64,000 nt of DNA from CALMEC01 sp964434425 (GTDB taxonomy: Bacteria; Actinomycetota; Thermoleophilia; Miltoncostaeales; Miltoncostaeaceae), in contig CAYSVH010000013.1 in the NCBI GenBank assembly GCA_964434425.1, forward strand, positions 1-64,000, read 5' to 3'. The notes beneath the pieces are model-generated. The model was not told the DNA's origin, did not search any database, and worked only from the letters and a program-made list of their open reading frames with translations. Position numbers and translations under genes: made by a program. Positions 19,057 to 28,800 of this stretch are shown one piece after another (position 1 is the first letter of the stretch; each line of letters opens with the position of its first letter).

Positions 19057-19231
19057 TCACGTGGGTCGTTTGACGGGGATTCGGCCGCAGACGAGGGTGA
19101 GCATGGTGAGGAGGGAGTCGAGTCTGCGGAATCCGCGGGCGCGCAGCCTCACCGATCGTCATCTGTCCAGACAACACCGACAACACCAGCCTCGGCTTGT
19201 CATCGGTCGCAATCACTGGCGGTCGTCCCAT
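19057..19231 (-). pseudogene. Remnant of an IS transposase subunit
   Basis: From the ATG at 19231 (GGAAGAGAG just upstream) the frame gives MGRPPVIATDDKPRLVLSVL and SGQMTIGEAAR, which resembles the start of a transposase helix-turn-helix protein. The homology breaks after about 31 residues. A second frame down to 19057 reads RGFRRLDSLLTMLTL, possibly the end of another transposase. The stretch 19022-19500 otherwise shows no gene. Confidence 0.45.
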
Positions 19232-19500
19232 CTCACAGCTCTCTTCCCAGGAACCCGACTCTACGGCCCTGAACCGGGCGCGCTCATTGCACCTCATAGT
19301 CCCGCGACCCGGAGGTTCGTGTGTGCCTTCTCGCCCGGCCTCTGCCTCTGAGCGGTGCCACGACGGACGCCGGTTTGCCCGGGCGCGTCCGCGCATGAGT
19401 GACGCTTCCGTGCCGCCCGTCGGGGTGACGACTCCGCCCAACGGCGACCGCATCTTCATGCAGGTGCTGGTCACAGGAACGCGTGACGTACCATGAATCC

Positions 19501-19944
19501 ATGCCTCCGGACACCGACGAACTGCGCCGGCTCTGCCGGGCACGCGACCGGATGGACCGCGAGTTCGCCCGTCCCCTGGACGTTCCCGCGCTGGCCCGCA
19601 CGGCGCTCATGTCGACGGCCCACTTCAGCCGACGCTTCCGCGAGGTCTACTCCGAGACGCCGTACTCGTACCTCATGACACGACGCATCGAGCGGGCGCA
19701 GGCGCTTCTCCGCCGCGGCGACGTAACCGTGACCGAGGCGTGCTTCGCAGTGGGCTGCACCAGCCTCGGATCGTTCTCGTCGCGGTTCACCCAGATCGTG
19801 GGCGAGACGCCGAGCGCGTACCGGACGCGGGTGCACGACGAAATCCGCGCTCTGGCGCCGTGTCAGGCGATGATCGTCACACGACCGCGTCGAACGGGCG
19901 CACGAACCGAGGCGAGCAGGATCGAAGAAGCGGCGCACTGCTGA
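19501..19944 (+). CDS. AraC family transcriptional regulator (short)
   Basis: A 147-aa protein consisting almost only of the AraC DNA-binding domain: RPLDVPALARTALMSTAHFS, RRFREVYSETPYSYLMTRRI and the second helix-turn-helix VTEACFAVGCTSLGSFSSRF. It lacks an N-terminal sensor domain, as in the short AraC regulators next to VOC genes. ATG 19501 is used; GTG 19483 is an alternative with AGGA close by. The VOC gene starts 60 bases downstream and is likely co-expressed. Confidence 0.85.
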   Translation: MPPDTDELRRLCRARDRMDREFARPLDVPALARTALMSTAHFSRRFREVYSETPYSYLMTRRIERAQALLRRGDVTVTEACFAVGCTSLGSFSSRFTQIVGETPSAYRTRVHDEIRALAPCQAMIVTRPRRTGARTEASRIEEAAHC

Positions 19945-20004
19945 TCCCGCCTACCGTGGTCTCACGGTCGTTGGATCACCACGGTCACGAAACGAGGACA
20001 CATC

Positions 20005-20409
20005 ATGGAAGTCTCACTGAGCACGGTCCACATCCTGGTGGACGACCCGGAGGCGGCCCTCGCCTTCTACCGCGACGCACTGGGCCTGACGGTCCAGTAC
20101 GACGGGACACGGGGCGAGTTCCGCTGGATCACACTCGTCACCGAAAGCCAGCCGGAGGTGGCGATCGTCCTCTCGCATCCGCGCGTGGGTCGCTCGGAGG
20201 CCGATGGCGACGCCATGGCCGCGATGCTGGCGAAGGGCGAGTTCCGGCCGGTCCACCTGCGGTGCGACGACCTGGACGCGGTCTTCGCGCGGGTGGCCGC
20301 GACCCCCGGTGCCGACGTGCTGCAGGAACCGGCGGACCAGCCGTGGGGTGTCCGAGACGGCGCGGTGCGCGATCCGGCGGGCAACATGCTCCGTATCGAG
20401 CAGGCGTAG
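20005..20409 (+). CDS. VOC (glyoxalase/bleomycin-resistance fold) protein
   Basis: A 134-aa single VOC domain made of two beta-alpha-beta-beta-beta modules (STVHILVDDPEAALAFYRDALG; HLRCDDLDAVFARVAATPGA; VRDGAVRDPAGNMLRIEQA). Possible metal ligands are H10 near the start and the final glutamate. Substrate unknown; proteins of this size include lyases, dioxygenases and drug-binding proteins. It follows the short AraC gene and precedes the UvrA-like ATPase. Confidence 0.85.
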   Translation: MEVSLSTVHILVDDPEAALAFYRDALGLTVQYDGTRGEFRWITLVTESQPEVAIVLSHPRVGRSEADGDAMAAMLAKGEFRPVHLRCDDLDAVFARVAATPGADVLQEPADQPWGVRDGAVRDPAGNMLRIEQA

Positions 20410-20480
20410 ATGGAATCAGCCATCTGGCCGCGCCGGGCATACGTGCGGCTGCCGCGAACGCTCACCCACGGAGACCGTTG

Positions 20481-22871
20481 ATGGCGAAGACGACGAAGGC
20501 CGTACCGGGATCGAACGGCGGCCATCCGGCTGACGCACACGACTTGATCCGCGTTCAGGGTGCCCGCGTCAACAACCTGAGGGACGTGAGCCTCGAGATT
20601 CCGAAGCGTCGGCTGACGGTGTTCACCGGCGTGTCGGGATCCGGGAAGAGCTCCCTGGTCTTCGGCACCATCGCGGCCGAGTCGCAGCGTCTCATCAACG
20701 AGACGTACAGCGCGTTCCTCCAGGGTCTCATGCCGACCACGGCCCGGCCGGACGTCGACGTCCTCGACGGCATCACCACCGCCATCGCGGTGGACCAGGA
20801 GCGCATCGGGGCCAATGCGCGCTCCACGGTGGGCACCGTCACCGACGTGAACGCCATGCTGCGCATCCTCTTCAGCCGGACGGGCGAGCCCCACATCGGT
20901 GGCCCCAACGCCTTCTCGTTCAACGTCGCAACCGCCCACGGGTCGGGCGCCATCACCATCGAGCGCGGGTCGAAGAAGGCCCAGAAGAAGAGCTTCACGG
21001 TCCTCGGCGGGATGTGCCCGCGCTGCGAGGGGATGGGCACGGTCAGCGACATCGACCTGAACGAGCTGTACGACGCCTCCAAGTCGCTGAACGACGGGCC
21101 GTTCACCATCCCCGGCTACAGGGCCGGCGGCTGGGAGGTCCGGATGTTCAGCGAGTCGGGCCTCTTCGATCCGGGCAAGCCGATCGGGAAGTACACGAAG
21201 AAGGAACTCGCGGACTTCCTGACCCACGAGCCGACCAAGATCACGATCTCGGGTGTCAACATCACCTTCGAGGGGCTGCTCCCGCGTATCCAGCGGTCGT
21301 TCCTGTCGAAAGACGTTGACTCCCTGCAGCCGCACATCCGGGCGTTCGTCGAGCGCATCGCGACCTTCGCGCCCTGCCCGGACTGCGACGGCACGCGTCT
21401 CAACGAGTCGGCCCGCTCATCGCGCATCAACGGCTCCAGCATCGCCGACCTGTGCGCCATGCAGATCAGCGATCTCGCAGGGTGGGTACGCGATCTGGAC
21501 GCACCCGCGATGGCGCCCCTCCTGGAGAAGCTGGGGGACAGCCTCGACTCGTTCGTCGAGATCGGCCTCGGCTATCTGAGCCTGGATCGTGCGTCGGGAA
21601 CCCTGTCCGGCGGTGAGGCGCAGCGGACCAAGATGGTGCGCCACCTCGGATCGTCGCTCACGGATGTCACGTACGTGTTCGACGAGCCCAGCGTCGGTCT
21701 CCACCCCCACGACATCCGGCGCATGAACGAGCTCCTCGTTCGCCTGCGCGATAAGGGCAACACGGTGCTCGTTGTGGAGCACAAGCCCGAGGTCATTGCG
21801 ATCGCCGACCACGTCGTCGACATCGGACCGGGTGCCGGATCCGATGGTGGAACCGTCTGCTTCGAGGGCACCGTCGACGAACTTCGCGGATCGCAGACCC
21901 TCACCGGCCGTCACCTGGACGACCGCGCCTCCCCGCGGGAGGACGTCCGTGAGGCGAGCGGGGTCCTCGAGGTGCGGGGCGCCGACATGCACAACCTGCA
22001 GGACGTCGACGTCGACATCCCGCTCGGTGTTCTCGTCGTTCTCACGGGCGTGGCCGGCTCGGGGAAGAGCTCCCTGATCCAGAGTTCGGTCGCCGGCCGC
22101 GACGACGTGATCATGGTCGACCAGACCCCCATCCGCGGCTCACGTCGCAGCAACCCGGCCACCTACACGGGCATGCTCGAGTCGATCCGCAAGGCGTTCG
22201 CCAAGGCCAATGGCGTGAAACCCTCGCTCTTCAGCGCCAACTCGGAGGGTGCGTGCCCCACCTGCAACGGCAACGGTGTGATCTACGCCGACCTGGGGAT
22301 CATGGCCGGGGTCGCCGCCATGTGCGAGGACTGCGAGGGGCGCCGCTTCCAGGCTGAGGTTCTGGAATACCGGTTCGGCGGGCGTGACATCAGTGAGGTC
22401 CTCGCGATGTCGGTGGCCGAGGCCCGTGACCTCTTCGGTGAGGGTGACGCCCGCATCCCGGCCGCGCACAGCATCCTGGGGCACCTGGCGGACGTCGGGC
22501 TGGGGTACCTGAAGGTGGGGCAGCCCCTCACGACGCTTTCGGGCGGCGAGCGTCAGCGGCTCAAGCTGGCGACGCACATGTCGGAGAAGGGTGGCGTCTA
22601 CGTCCTGGATGAGCCCACCACCGGCCTTCACCTGGCGGACGTCGAGAACCTGCTGGCACTACTCGACCGGCTGGTCGACTCGGGCAAGTCGGTGATCGTC
22701 ATCGAACACCACCAGGCGGTCGTGGCCCACGCCGACTGGATAATCGATCTGGGCCCCGGCGCCGGCCACGACGGCGGCCGCGTCGTGTTCGAGGGAACAC
22801 CGGCCGACCTCGTGGCCACCCGTTCGACGGTCACCGGTGAGCATCTGGCGGAGTACGTGAGCGCTCCGTAG
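20481..22871 (+). CDS. UvrA-like ABC ATPase (short form)
   Basis: A 796-aa UvrA-family protein with two ABC modules: Walker A GVSGSGKSS (about 50-58) and GVAGSGKSS, signatures LSGGEAQR and LSGGERQR, and Walker B VFDEPSVGLHP and VLDEPTTGLHLAD. Cysteine pairs for zinc are CPRCEGMG, CPDCDGTR and CPTCNGNG/CEDCEGR. Canonical UvrA is about 950 aa, so this is a shortened paralogue of the type linked to drug resistance (DrrC-like) rather than core excision repair. The ATG at 20481 follows GGAGACCGTTG; the open frame upstream is fortuitous. It follows the AraC-VOC pair on the same strand. Confidence 0.88.
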   Translation: MAKTTKAVPGSNGGHPADAHDLIRVQGARVNNLRDVSLEIPKRRLTVFTGVSGSGKSSLVFGTIAAESQRLINETYSAFLQGLMPTTARPDVDVLDGITTAIAVDQERIGANARSTVGTVTDVNAMLRILFSRTGEPHIGGPNAFSFNVATAHGSGAITIERGSKKAQKKSFTVLGGMCPRCEGMGTVSDIDLNELYDASKSLNDGPFTIPGYRAGGWEVRMFSESGLFDPGKPIGKYTKKELADFLTHEPTKITISGVNITFEGLLPRIQRSFLSKDVDSLQPHIRAFVERIATFAPCPDCDGTRLNESARSSRINGSSIADLCAMQISDLAGWVRDLDAPAMAPLLEKLGDSLDSFVEIGLGYLSLDRASGTLSGGEAQRTKMVRHLGSSLTDVTYVFDEPSVGLHPHDIRRMNELLVRLRDKGNTVLVVEHKPEVIAIADHVVDIGPGAGSDGGTVCFEGTVDELRGSQTLTGRHLDDRASPREDVREASGVLEVRGADMHNLQDVDVDIPLGVLVVLTGVAGSGKSSLIQSSVAGRDDVIMVDQTPIRGSRRSNPATYTGMLESIRKAFAKANGVKPSLFSANSEGACPTCNGNGVIYADLGIMAGVAAMCEDCEGRRFQAEVLEYRFGGRDISEVLAMSVAEARDLFGEGDARIPAAHSILGHLADVGLGYLKVGQPLTTLSGGERQRLKLATHMSEKGGVYVLDEPTTGLHLADVENLLALLDRLVDSGKSVIVIEHHQAVVAHADWIIDLGPGAGHDGGRVVFEGTPADLVATRSTVTGEHLAEYVSAP

Positions 22872-22904
22872 GAGCGTCGGCGGGGTGCCGGCGCGAGAGG
22901 GCGT

Positions 22905-23035
22905 GCGCAAGTCTGGTGCCAGGCACCAGACTTGCGCCGACGGACGGACTCGCCGAAAATTGCCCTGAATGCAGGGTATTCGTGTTTGTGTGATTCGGCA
23001 CGCGCAAGTTAAGTGCCTGGCACCAGACTTGCGCG
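22905..23035. repeat. Bipartite palindromic repeat unit A
   Basis: Two palindromes flank a 63-base spacer. The first (22905-22937) has perfect 16-base arms around a single A. The second (23001-23035) has 17-base arms with three mismatches around a single T. Both centre on GGTGCC-N-GGCAC(C) and share the outer arm GCGCAAGT. The spacer contains CCGAAAATTGCCCTGAATG. It lies between the convergent UvrA-like and amidotransferase genes. Unit B at 52051 has the same architecture. Confidence 0.85.
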
Positions 23036-23127
23036 CACCCCGAAATGGAGTCAGGCGGCGCGCGCCTCCCGCAGCACCGTCGCCCACCAGACGAAGTCGT
23101 CGAACATGGCGTCGACCGACGGCAGGA

Positions 23128-23823
23128 CTACAGGCCCACCGAGGGCAGCCACTCGTCGAGCATGGCCGTGGCGGCATCGGTCAGTGCCGGGCCGAAACGC
23201 TCGGCATCCCGGCGGATCTCACGTACGTCGACGCCGGCCGTCTCGAGTTCGTGAGCGTGCCCGATCAGCCACCGTTCGATCCGCCTCCAGTCGGCCTCGA
23301 TGTGGAACTGCAGGCCCAGTGAGGCGCCCCGCTGGAATGCCTGATTCGGGAAGCCCGGCGTCGAGGCCAGCGACGGGGTGTCGGCGGGGAGCGTGAACGT
23401 GTCGCCGTGCCAGTGCAGCACCGGGACATCGATCAGGTGCCGCAACGGCGTCCGCGCACCGGTCTCGGTGATGGTCAGCGGGCCGAACCCGATCTCCTTT
23501 CTCGGACCGCGCGTGACCTCGCCACCGAGGGCGGCGGCCATGAGCTGCGCGCCGAGGCAGACACCGATCGTCGGCTTACCGTCCGCATGACGCGTCTGGA
23601 TCGCAGCGACCTCCTTGGTGAGGAACGGGTAGTGCTCCTCGTCGTCCGCCGATATCGGCGCGCCCAGGACCACCAGGAGGTCGGCCGCGACCGCGGTGTC
23701 CAGGGAGATGTCCGGGGCGTCCATGAAACGGACGGCAAACCCCCGCGCCACGAGCAGTGGCTCGAGGATTCCCAGGTCTTCGAACGTCACGTGCCGGATG
23801 GCCACGGCCGTGCGAGGTCCCAT
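23128..23823 (-). CDS. Class I glutamine amidotransferase-like protein
   Basis: A 231-aa stand-alone GATase1 domain, similar to GMP synthase-type amidotransferases annotated as glutamine amidotransferase. The nucleophile is C89 in IGVCLGAQLMA and the catalytic histidine is in LGLQFHIEAD. The start is placed at the ATG at 23823 where the conserved fold begins (AVAIRHVTFEDLG); the frame is open further upstream. The acceptor substrate is unknown, and no synthetase partner is adjacent. Confidence 0.85.
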   Translation of the reverse strand: MGPRTAVAIRHVTFEDLGILEPLLVARGFAVRFMDAPDISLDTAVAADLLVVLGAPISADDEEHYPFLTKEVAAIQTRHADGKPTIGVCLGAQLMAAALGGEVTRGPRKEIGFGPLTITETGARTPLRHLIDVPVLHWHGDTFTLPADTPSLASTPGFPNQAFQRGASLGLQFHIEADWRRIERWLIGHAHELETAGVDVREIRRDAERFGPALTDAATAMLDEWLPSVGL

Positions 23824-23958
23824 CGTGCTCAACTGCGTCTGGCCTCCCGGTGCAGGTTCCTGTCTCCGCACAGGCGGCTCCATGGAGTCCGTGTGGTCGC
23901 GTGACCCTACCGAACCGAGTGCTCGCGGACTCGGCCGACGGGACGCGGTCGTCACCGG

Positions 23959-24840
23959 TTAGCGGCTGCGCTCGCCGGTCGTCTCGTCCGCCCCCGCATC
24001 GGACACCCACGCGCGTGGTGATCGTCCGAGCCGCTGGGTGAAGGCCCGGCTGAACGCGGAGGGGCTCGAGTACCCCAGCTCCGAGGCCGTCGTCGCCACC
24101 GGCGCACCCTGGCGCAGCCGCTCCTGCGCCACCGTCAGCCGCCAGTCGGTCACGTACTCGGCGGGAGGCTGTCCGACGACGTCGCGAAACCGCGCGGCGA
24201 ACGTGCTGCGCGACATGTTCGCGTGGCGGGCCATGGCGGCGAGCGTCCAATCCCCTCCGGGCTCCTCGTGGATGGCGATGAGCGTGGGCGCCAGGCGTTC
24301 ATCGGACAGCCCCGGCAGCAGGCCGGCCGGAAGGCCGAGGTCCGACGTGTGGTCGACCATCCAGCGAAACAGCTGGATCAGGACAACCTCGAAGAGCCGG
24401 TCGGCGATGACCCGGCGGCCGCAGCGCACGTTGTCGATCTCGCCGAAGAGAAGATCGAGCGCCGGCCGTAGTGTCGCCACCGCATCGAGCGGCAGGATGA
24501 TCACCGGTGGCAGGGTGCGCACCAGGGGGTGGGTGGAGCCGCCCTCGAAGTCCAGGGTGGCACAGGCGAAGTCGGAGTCCTCTACGGGTGCGTTGTGAAA
24601 GGCGTGCTCCAACGGACGTGGGTAGAGGAGCAGGCTGGGGTCCTCCACGGCCACGTGCTCCAGCCGGCCGCTCGTTCCCACGTGCGTGACCGTCATCTCG
24701 CCCTCACGTAGGACGTGGAGGAAACCCCGACCGGGCTCGGCGGCCAGGGTGGTCACACCGCACAGGGGGCCCGAATGAAAAAGACGCGTGCGCACCCGGA
24801 ATCGCTCCAGGAGCGGCGAGATGCGGTCGAGCGGCGGCAT
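23959..24840 (-). CDS. AraC family regulator with cupin sensor domain
   Basis: A 293-aa regulator: an N-terminal cupin-like AraC-binding region (GRGFLHVLREGEMTVTH, LLLYPRPLEHAF) and a C-terminal AraC helix-turn-helix pair (WTLAAMARHANMSRSTFAAR; VATTASELGYSSPSAFSRAF, RLGRSPRAW). It is divergent from the AhpD-like gene 140 bases away, the typical layout in which this regulator type controls its neighbour in response to a small molecule. Confidence 0.88.
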   Translation of the reverse strand: MPPLDRISPLLERFRVRTRLFHSGPLCGVTTLAAEPGRGFLHVLREGEMTVTHVGTSGRLEHVAVEDPSLLLYPRPLEHAFHNAPVEDSDFACATLDFEGGSTHPLVRTLPPVIILPLDAVATLRPALDLLFGEIDNVRCGRRVIADRLFEVVLIQLFRWMVDHTSDLGLPAGLLPGLSDERLAPTLIAIHEEPGGDWTLAAMARHANMSRSTFAARFRDVVGQPPAEYVTDWRLTVAQERLRQGAPVATTASELGYSSPSAFSRAFTQRLGRSPRAWVSDAGADETTGERSR

Positions 24841-24979
24841 GACCGCAGAATGTCAGACGATTTGACAGATAGTCAAGACGATGCGCGGCGATACGTCCAG
24901 AAATGCGCGGCAGCATGGATGCACGTCACCCGGTCACCCCATCGACCGGCGATGCCAGCGAACACAAAGGAGCTTTCCC

Positions 24980-25531
24980 ATGTCTCATGTCCCACTCGTC
25001 GAGCCCGCAGCCGTCTCGGGCACCGTCAAGGATCAGCTGGACGCCATCAACGGTGCGTTCGGCGTCGTGCCCGCCATGTTCCGCGTCGTCGCCAACTCGC
25101 CGGCCGCACTCTCCAGCATGTGGGGTTCGTTCGGTGCCCTCGGCGGCGGCACGATCGGTGCCGCGCTCGGCGAGCAGATCGCCGTCGCCATCGCGAACCG
25201 CAACTCGTGCACCTACTGCCTCTCGGCCCACACGGTCCTCGGCCAGAAGGCCGGCGTCAGCGCCGATGCGATGCGTGCCGCCCAGACCGGCGAGTCGGAC
25301 GACCCGCGGACCGCGGCGGTACTGGCCTTCGCCCTGAAGGTCGTGGAGGAGCGCGGACAGGTGACGGGCGACGACGTTCAGACCCTGCGCGAGCACGGGC
25401 TGAACGACGAGGAGATCGTCGAGATCATCGCCCACGTGGCTCTCAACCTCTTCACCAACTACATCAACGTCGCGCTGGACGTGCCGGTCGACTTCCCGGT
25501 GATCGCATTCCGGGAGCGCGCCGTCGCCTGA
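24980..25531 (+). CDS. AhpD-like carboxymuconolactone decarboxylase family protein
   Basis: A 183-aa protein of the AhpD/CMD fold, peroxidase-related type. The redox motif NSCTYCLSAH holds C77, C80 and H84, the thiol pair and histidine used by AhpD to reduce peroxides. AAAGGAGCTTTCCC lies directly before the ATG, which fixes the start. It is divergent from the cupin-AraC gene, suggesting induction by an oxidant or an aromatic compound (inference). Confidence 0.88.
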   Translation: MSHVPLVEPAAVSGTVKDQLDAINGAFGVVPAMFRVVANSPAALSSMWGSFGALGGGTIGAALGEQIAVAIANRNSCTYCLSAHTVLGQKAGVSADAMRAAQTGESDDPRTAAVLAFALKVVEERGQVTGDDVQTLREHGLNDEEIVEIIAHVALNLFTNYINVALDVPVDFPVIAFRERAVA

Positions 25532-25536
25532 CGGTG

Positions 25537-25587
25537 CCCCGGGGGTGAGGCTCGGACGATCGGGACCGAGCCCCCACCCACCCCGGG
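25537..25587 (+). terminator. Hairpin after the AhpD-like gene
   Basis: An imperfect GC-rich hairpin begins 6 bases after the stop: GGCTCGG (25549-25555) pairs with CCGAGCC (25566-25572), extended by GGGTG/CACCC and CCCGGGG-type outer pairs. Confidence 0.55.
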
Positions 25588-25724
25588 AGTCGCGGTCCGG
25601 CGCCGCGCGATCGGGTTCGGGTGGGCGCCGTCATCACCGGACCGAGACGATGGCCCATGGCGATCGCGAGACGTGGTCGCGACCGACCCACTCGGAACGC
25701 GCCGCCGATCTCCGGCTTCGCGCG

Positions 25725-25768
25725 CGGTCAGGTGGGGTCGATCACCGGTGATCGACCCCACCTGACCG
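25725..25768. repeat. 44-bp perfect palindrome
   Basis: Every base of 25725-25746 pairs with 25747-25768 with no spacer at all (arm begins CGGTCAGGTGGGGTCGATCA). It lies 14 bases upstream of the -35 box of the metallophosphoesterase gene. It could be a regulator binding site, a terminator for read-through from upstream, or a mobile palindrome. Confidence 0.9.
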
Positions 25769-25781
25769 ACTTGTCGGTTTC

Positions 25782-25810
25782 TTGACATTTGCAGGGGTGG
25801 GGTGTAGAGA
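25782..25810 (+). promoter_or_regulatory. Promoter of the metallophosphoesterase gene
   Basis: TTGACA (25782-25787) matches the -35 consensus exactly and stands 17 bases from TAGAGA (25805-25810). The GTG start is 6 bases after the -10 hexamer, so the transcript should be leaderless. Confidence 0.7.
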
Positions 25811-25816
25811 TCGCCC

Positions 25817-28800
25817 GTGAACGGATTCTGGATGTCGAAGCGACGAGATGCACGATGGCTCGCGCTCCTGGTGGTGGGACTGCTGGCCCTGGGACTCACC
25901 GGATTCGGCACGTCATTCGTCTCCGCGGAAGGAGGCGCACCGGGCGATACCGACCCGTTCACGCTGGTGGTGGTGCCCGACACGCAGAAGTACGCCCTCA
26001 GCCCGACGCTGCACCAGACTATCGGTGCACAGACCCAGTGGATCGTGGACCGGCGCAACGACCTGAACGTCAAGTTCGCGGTGCAGGTCGGTGACCTGGT
26101 CGAGAACTGGAACAACGCGACCGAGTGGGGGCGCGTCAGCGGTCACTTCCAGACCCTCGACACGGCCGCGCTCCCCTACGCCGTGCTCAGCGGGAACCAC
26201 GACATGTCGCAGACCGGGCTCGCACCGCGCTTCGGCGAGTATTTCGGTCCGAGCCGCTTCGTGAACGCAGCGTGGAACTCGGAGAGCGTCCGTTACGGTG
26301 GGTACCTGGGGGACAACCAGTTCGGACCGGATCCGGTCGACCGGTTCAACCAGAACAACTACGCGCTCCTGACCGCGGGCGGGATGGATCTCCTCCTGCT
26401 CCAGCTCGAGTTCGAGTCGCCCGCGTACAGCCTGGCGTGGGCGCAGAAGGTCATCGACGCCCACCCGAACCGCCGGGTGATCGTCAGCACGCACGGGTTC
26501 ATCCACACCGGCGGCAACCGTTCCAACACCGTCCTGCGCACCGACGGCAAGAGCGCCAACCAGGTCTGGGACGAGCTGATCTACCCGAACTGCAACGTGT
26601 TCATGGTCCTCAACGGGCACTGGCACGACGGTGACATCGGTGAGGCACGGCGAACCGACGCCAACGCGTGCGGGACACCGGTGCACCAGATCCTCACCAA
26701 CTACCAGAGCCGGGCGAACGGCGGCAACGGCTGGTTGCGCTACTACACTTTCGTCCCGGACCAGAACCGGATCGAGGCGTACACGTACTCGCCGACGCTC
26801 GGCACCTTCGAACAGGACGCCTCCAGCCGGTTCGACCTCGACTACGACATGAGCGGTACCCGTCTGGAGGTCCCGCTCCGAGGCGGCGACACATGGCGGT
26901 ATCGCTACAGCGCGGGCACCTGGCCCAGCGGATGGGCCGCCCCGGGGTTCAACGACTCGGCATGGGCGCAGGGACGTGCGTCCCTCGGCTTCGGAACGCC
27001 GGCGCGAGCAACCGTCGTCGACGTGCCTCCACCGACGTCCAACCGCCCCCTGTCCATGCTCTTCCGCAAGACGTTCACCGTCGACAACCCCGCCGAGTTG
27101 AGTCAGGTCAGAGTCATCACCCGGGCCGACGACGGCATCTCGGTGCGCGTCAACGGGCAGGAGATCGGCCGCCGGAATCTGCCGACCGGAACCATCAGCC
27201 ACGCCACCTACGCCACACTCGCACCCAGGACGCACGACGCGACCGGCACTCCGACCGTCTTCGACGTGCCCGACGGTCTCCTCGTCAACGGCCAGAACGT
27301 CATCGCGGTATCGACACATCTGAACTACACGGCGACTCCGGACATCAGCTTCGACGCGACGATCACGGCGATCCGTGAAGGAGACGGCGGGCCTGTGGTT
27401 CCGGCGGCTCCGGTTGTGAGTGGTGGGGTTGAGGGGAACTCGGCGGTGGTGTCGTGGTCACCGGGTGACGGGGCTGCGCTGTCGGGCTTCGAGGTCTTTC
27501 GTGACGGCGTTCGTGTCGCTCAGCCGGGTCCGGCGGTGCGCGAGTATGTGGACTCCTCGGTGGTCCCGGGTGAGCAGTACCAGTACGGGGTTGTCGCCGT
27601 GGGTGCGGGCGGGCTGCGTTCTGAGGTGGCGACGACGGTCGTTCAGGTTCCGGGTGGTGGACCGGGTGTGCCGGAGGATGTGGTGTTGGTGGCGGAGGGT
27701 GTGCAGTGGCGGTGGTTGTTTTCGTCGTCGGCGTGGCCGTCGGGTTGGACGGGTGTGGGTTTTGGTGATGGTTCGTGGTCGTCGGGGTTGGCTCCGTTGG
27801 GTTGGGGTCATGCGTCGATCGCGACGAATATCGATGTGCCGCCGCCGACGTCGAATCGGCCGCGTACGGCGTTGTTCCGGCGTTCGTTCTCGGTGGTTCG
27901 GCCGGGTGAGTTGTCGTCGGTTCGGGTTGTGACGCGTGCGGATGATGGTGTGGCGGTGTGGGTGAACGGCACCGAGGTGGGGCGTGCCGGGCTTCCGTCG
28001 GGGGCGTTGTCGAATCAGACGTATGCGGTTGCGGCGCCGAGGACTCCGGCGGCGATCGCTGCGCCGGTGTCGTTTGATGTTCCCGTGTCGCTTCTGCGGG
28101 AGGGTGAGAACGTGATCGCGGTGTCGGTGCATCACAACTACCGCGGTACCCCCGACATCAGTTTCGACGCCACCATCACCGCCGTCCGCACACCCGTCGG
28201 CGGGCCTGTGGTTCCGGCGGCTCCGGTTGTGAGTGGTGGGGTTGAGGGGGGTTCGGCGGTGGTGTCGTGGTCACCGGGTGACGGGGCTGCGCTGTCGGGC
28301 TTCGAGGTCTTTCGTGACGGCGTTCGTGTCGCTCAGCCGGGTCCGGCGGTGCGCGAGTATGTGGACTCCTCGGTGGTCCCGGGTGAGCAGTACCAGTACG
28401 GGGTTGTCGCCGTGGGTGCGGGCGGGCTGCGTTCTGAGGTGGCGACGACGGTCGTTCAGGTTCCGGGTGGTGGACCGGGTGTGCCGGAGGATGTGGTGTT
28501 GGTGGCGGAGGGTGTGCAGTGGCGGTGGTTGTTTTCGTCGTCGGCGTGGCCGTCGGGTTGGACGGGTGTGGGTTTTGGTGATGGTTCGTGGTCGTCGGGG
28601 TTGGCTCCGTTGGGTTGGGGTCATGCGTCGATCGCGACGAATATCGATGTGCCGCCGCCGACGTCGAATCGGCCGCGTACGGCGTTGTTCCGGCGTTCGT
28701 TCTCGGTGGTTCGGCCGGGTGAGTTGTCGTCGGTTCGGGTTGTGACGCGTGCGGATGATGGTGTGGCGGTGTGGGTGAACGGCACCGAGGTGGGGCGTGC

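Noticed and set aside
19740..20480. Upstream extension of the UvrA-like frame
   Set aside because: The extension overlaps the AraC and VOC genes and is Arg/Gly-rich shadow sequence; homology begins at ATG 20481.
22905..23035. Interpretation of the two palindromes as a simple rho-independent terminator pair
   Set aside because: No T-run, two units with a constant 63-67 bp spacing, and a shared core at a distant, non-terminal locus argue for a repeat family, although they may also end transcription.
27420..28745. Identical antisense and out-of-frame open frames of 170 and 225 codons in both repeat units
   Set aside because: They are shadows of the phosphoesterase frame created by its unusual codon use; identity between copies simply reflects the DNA duplication, and their products are low-complexity Arg/Trp-rich sequence.
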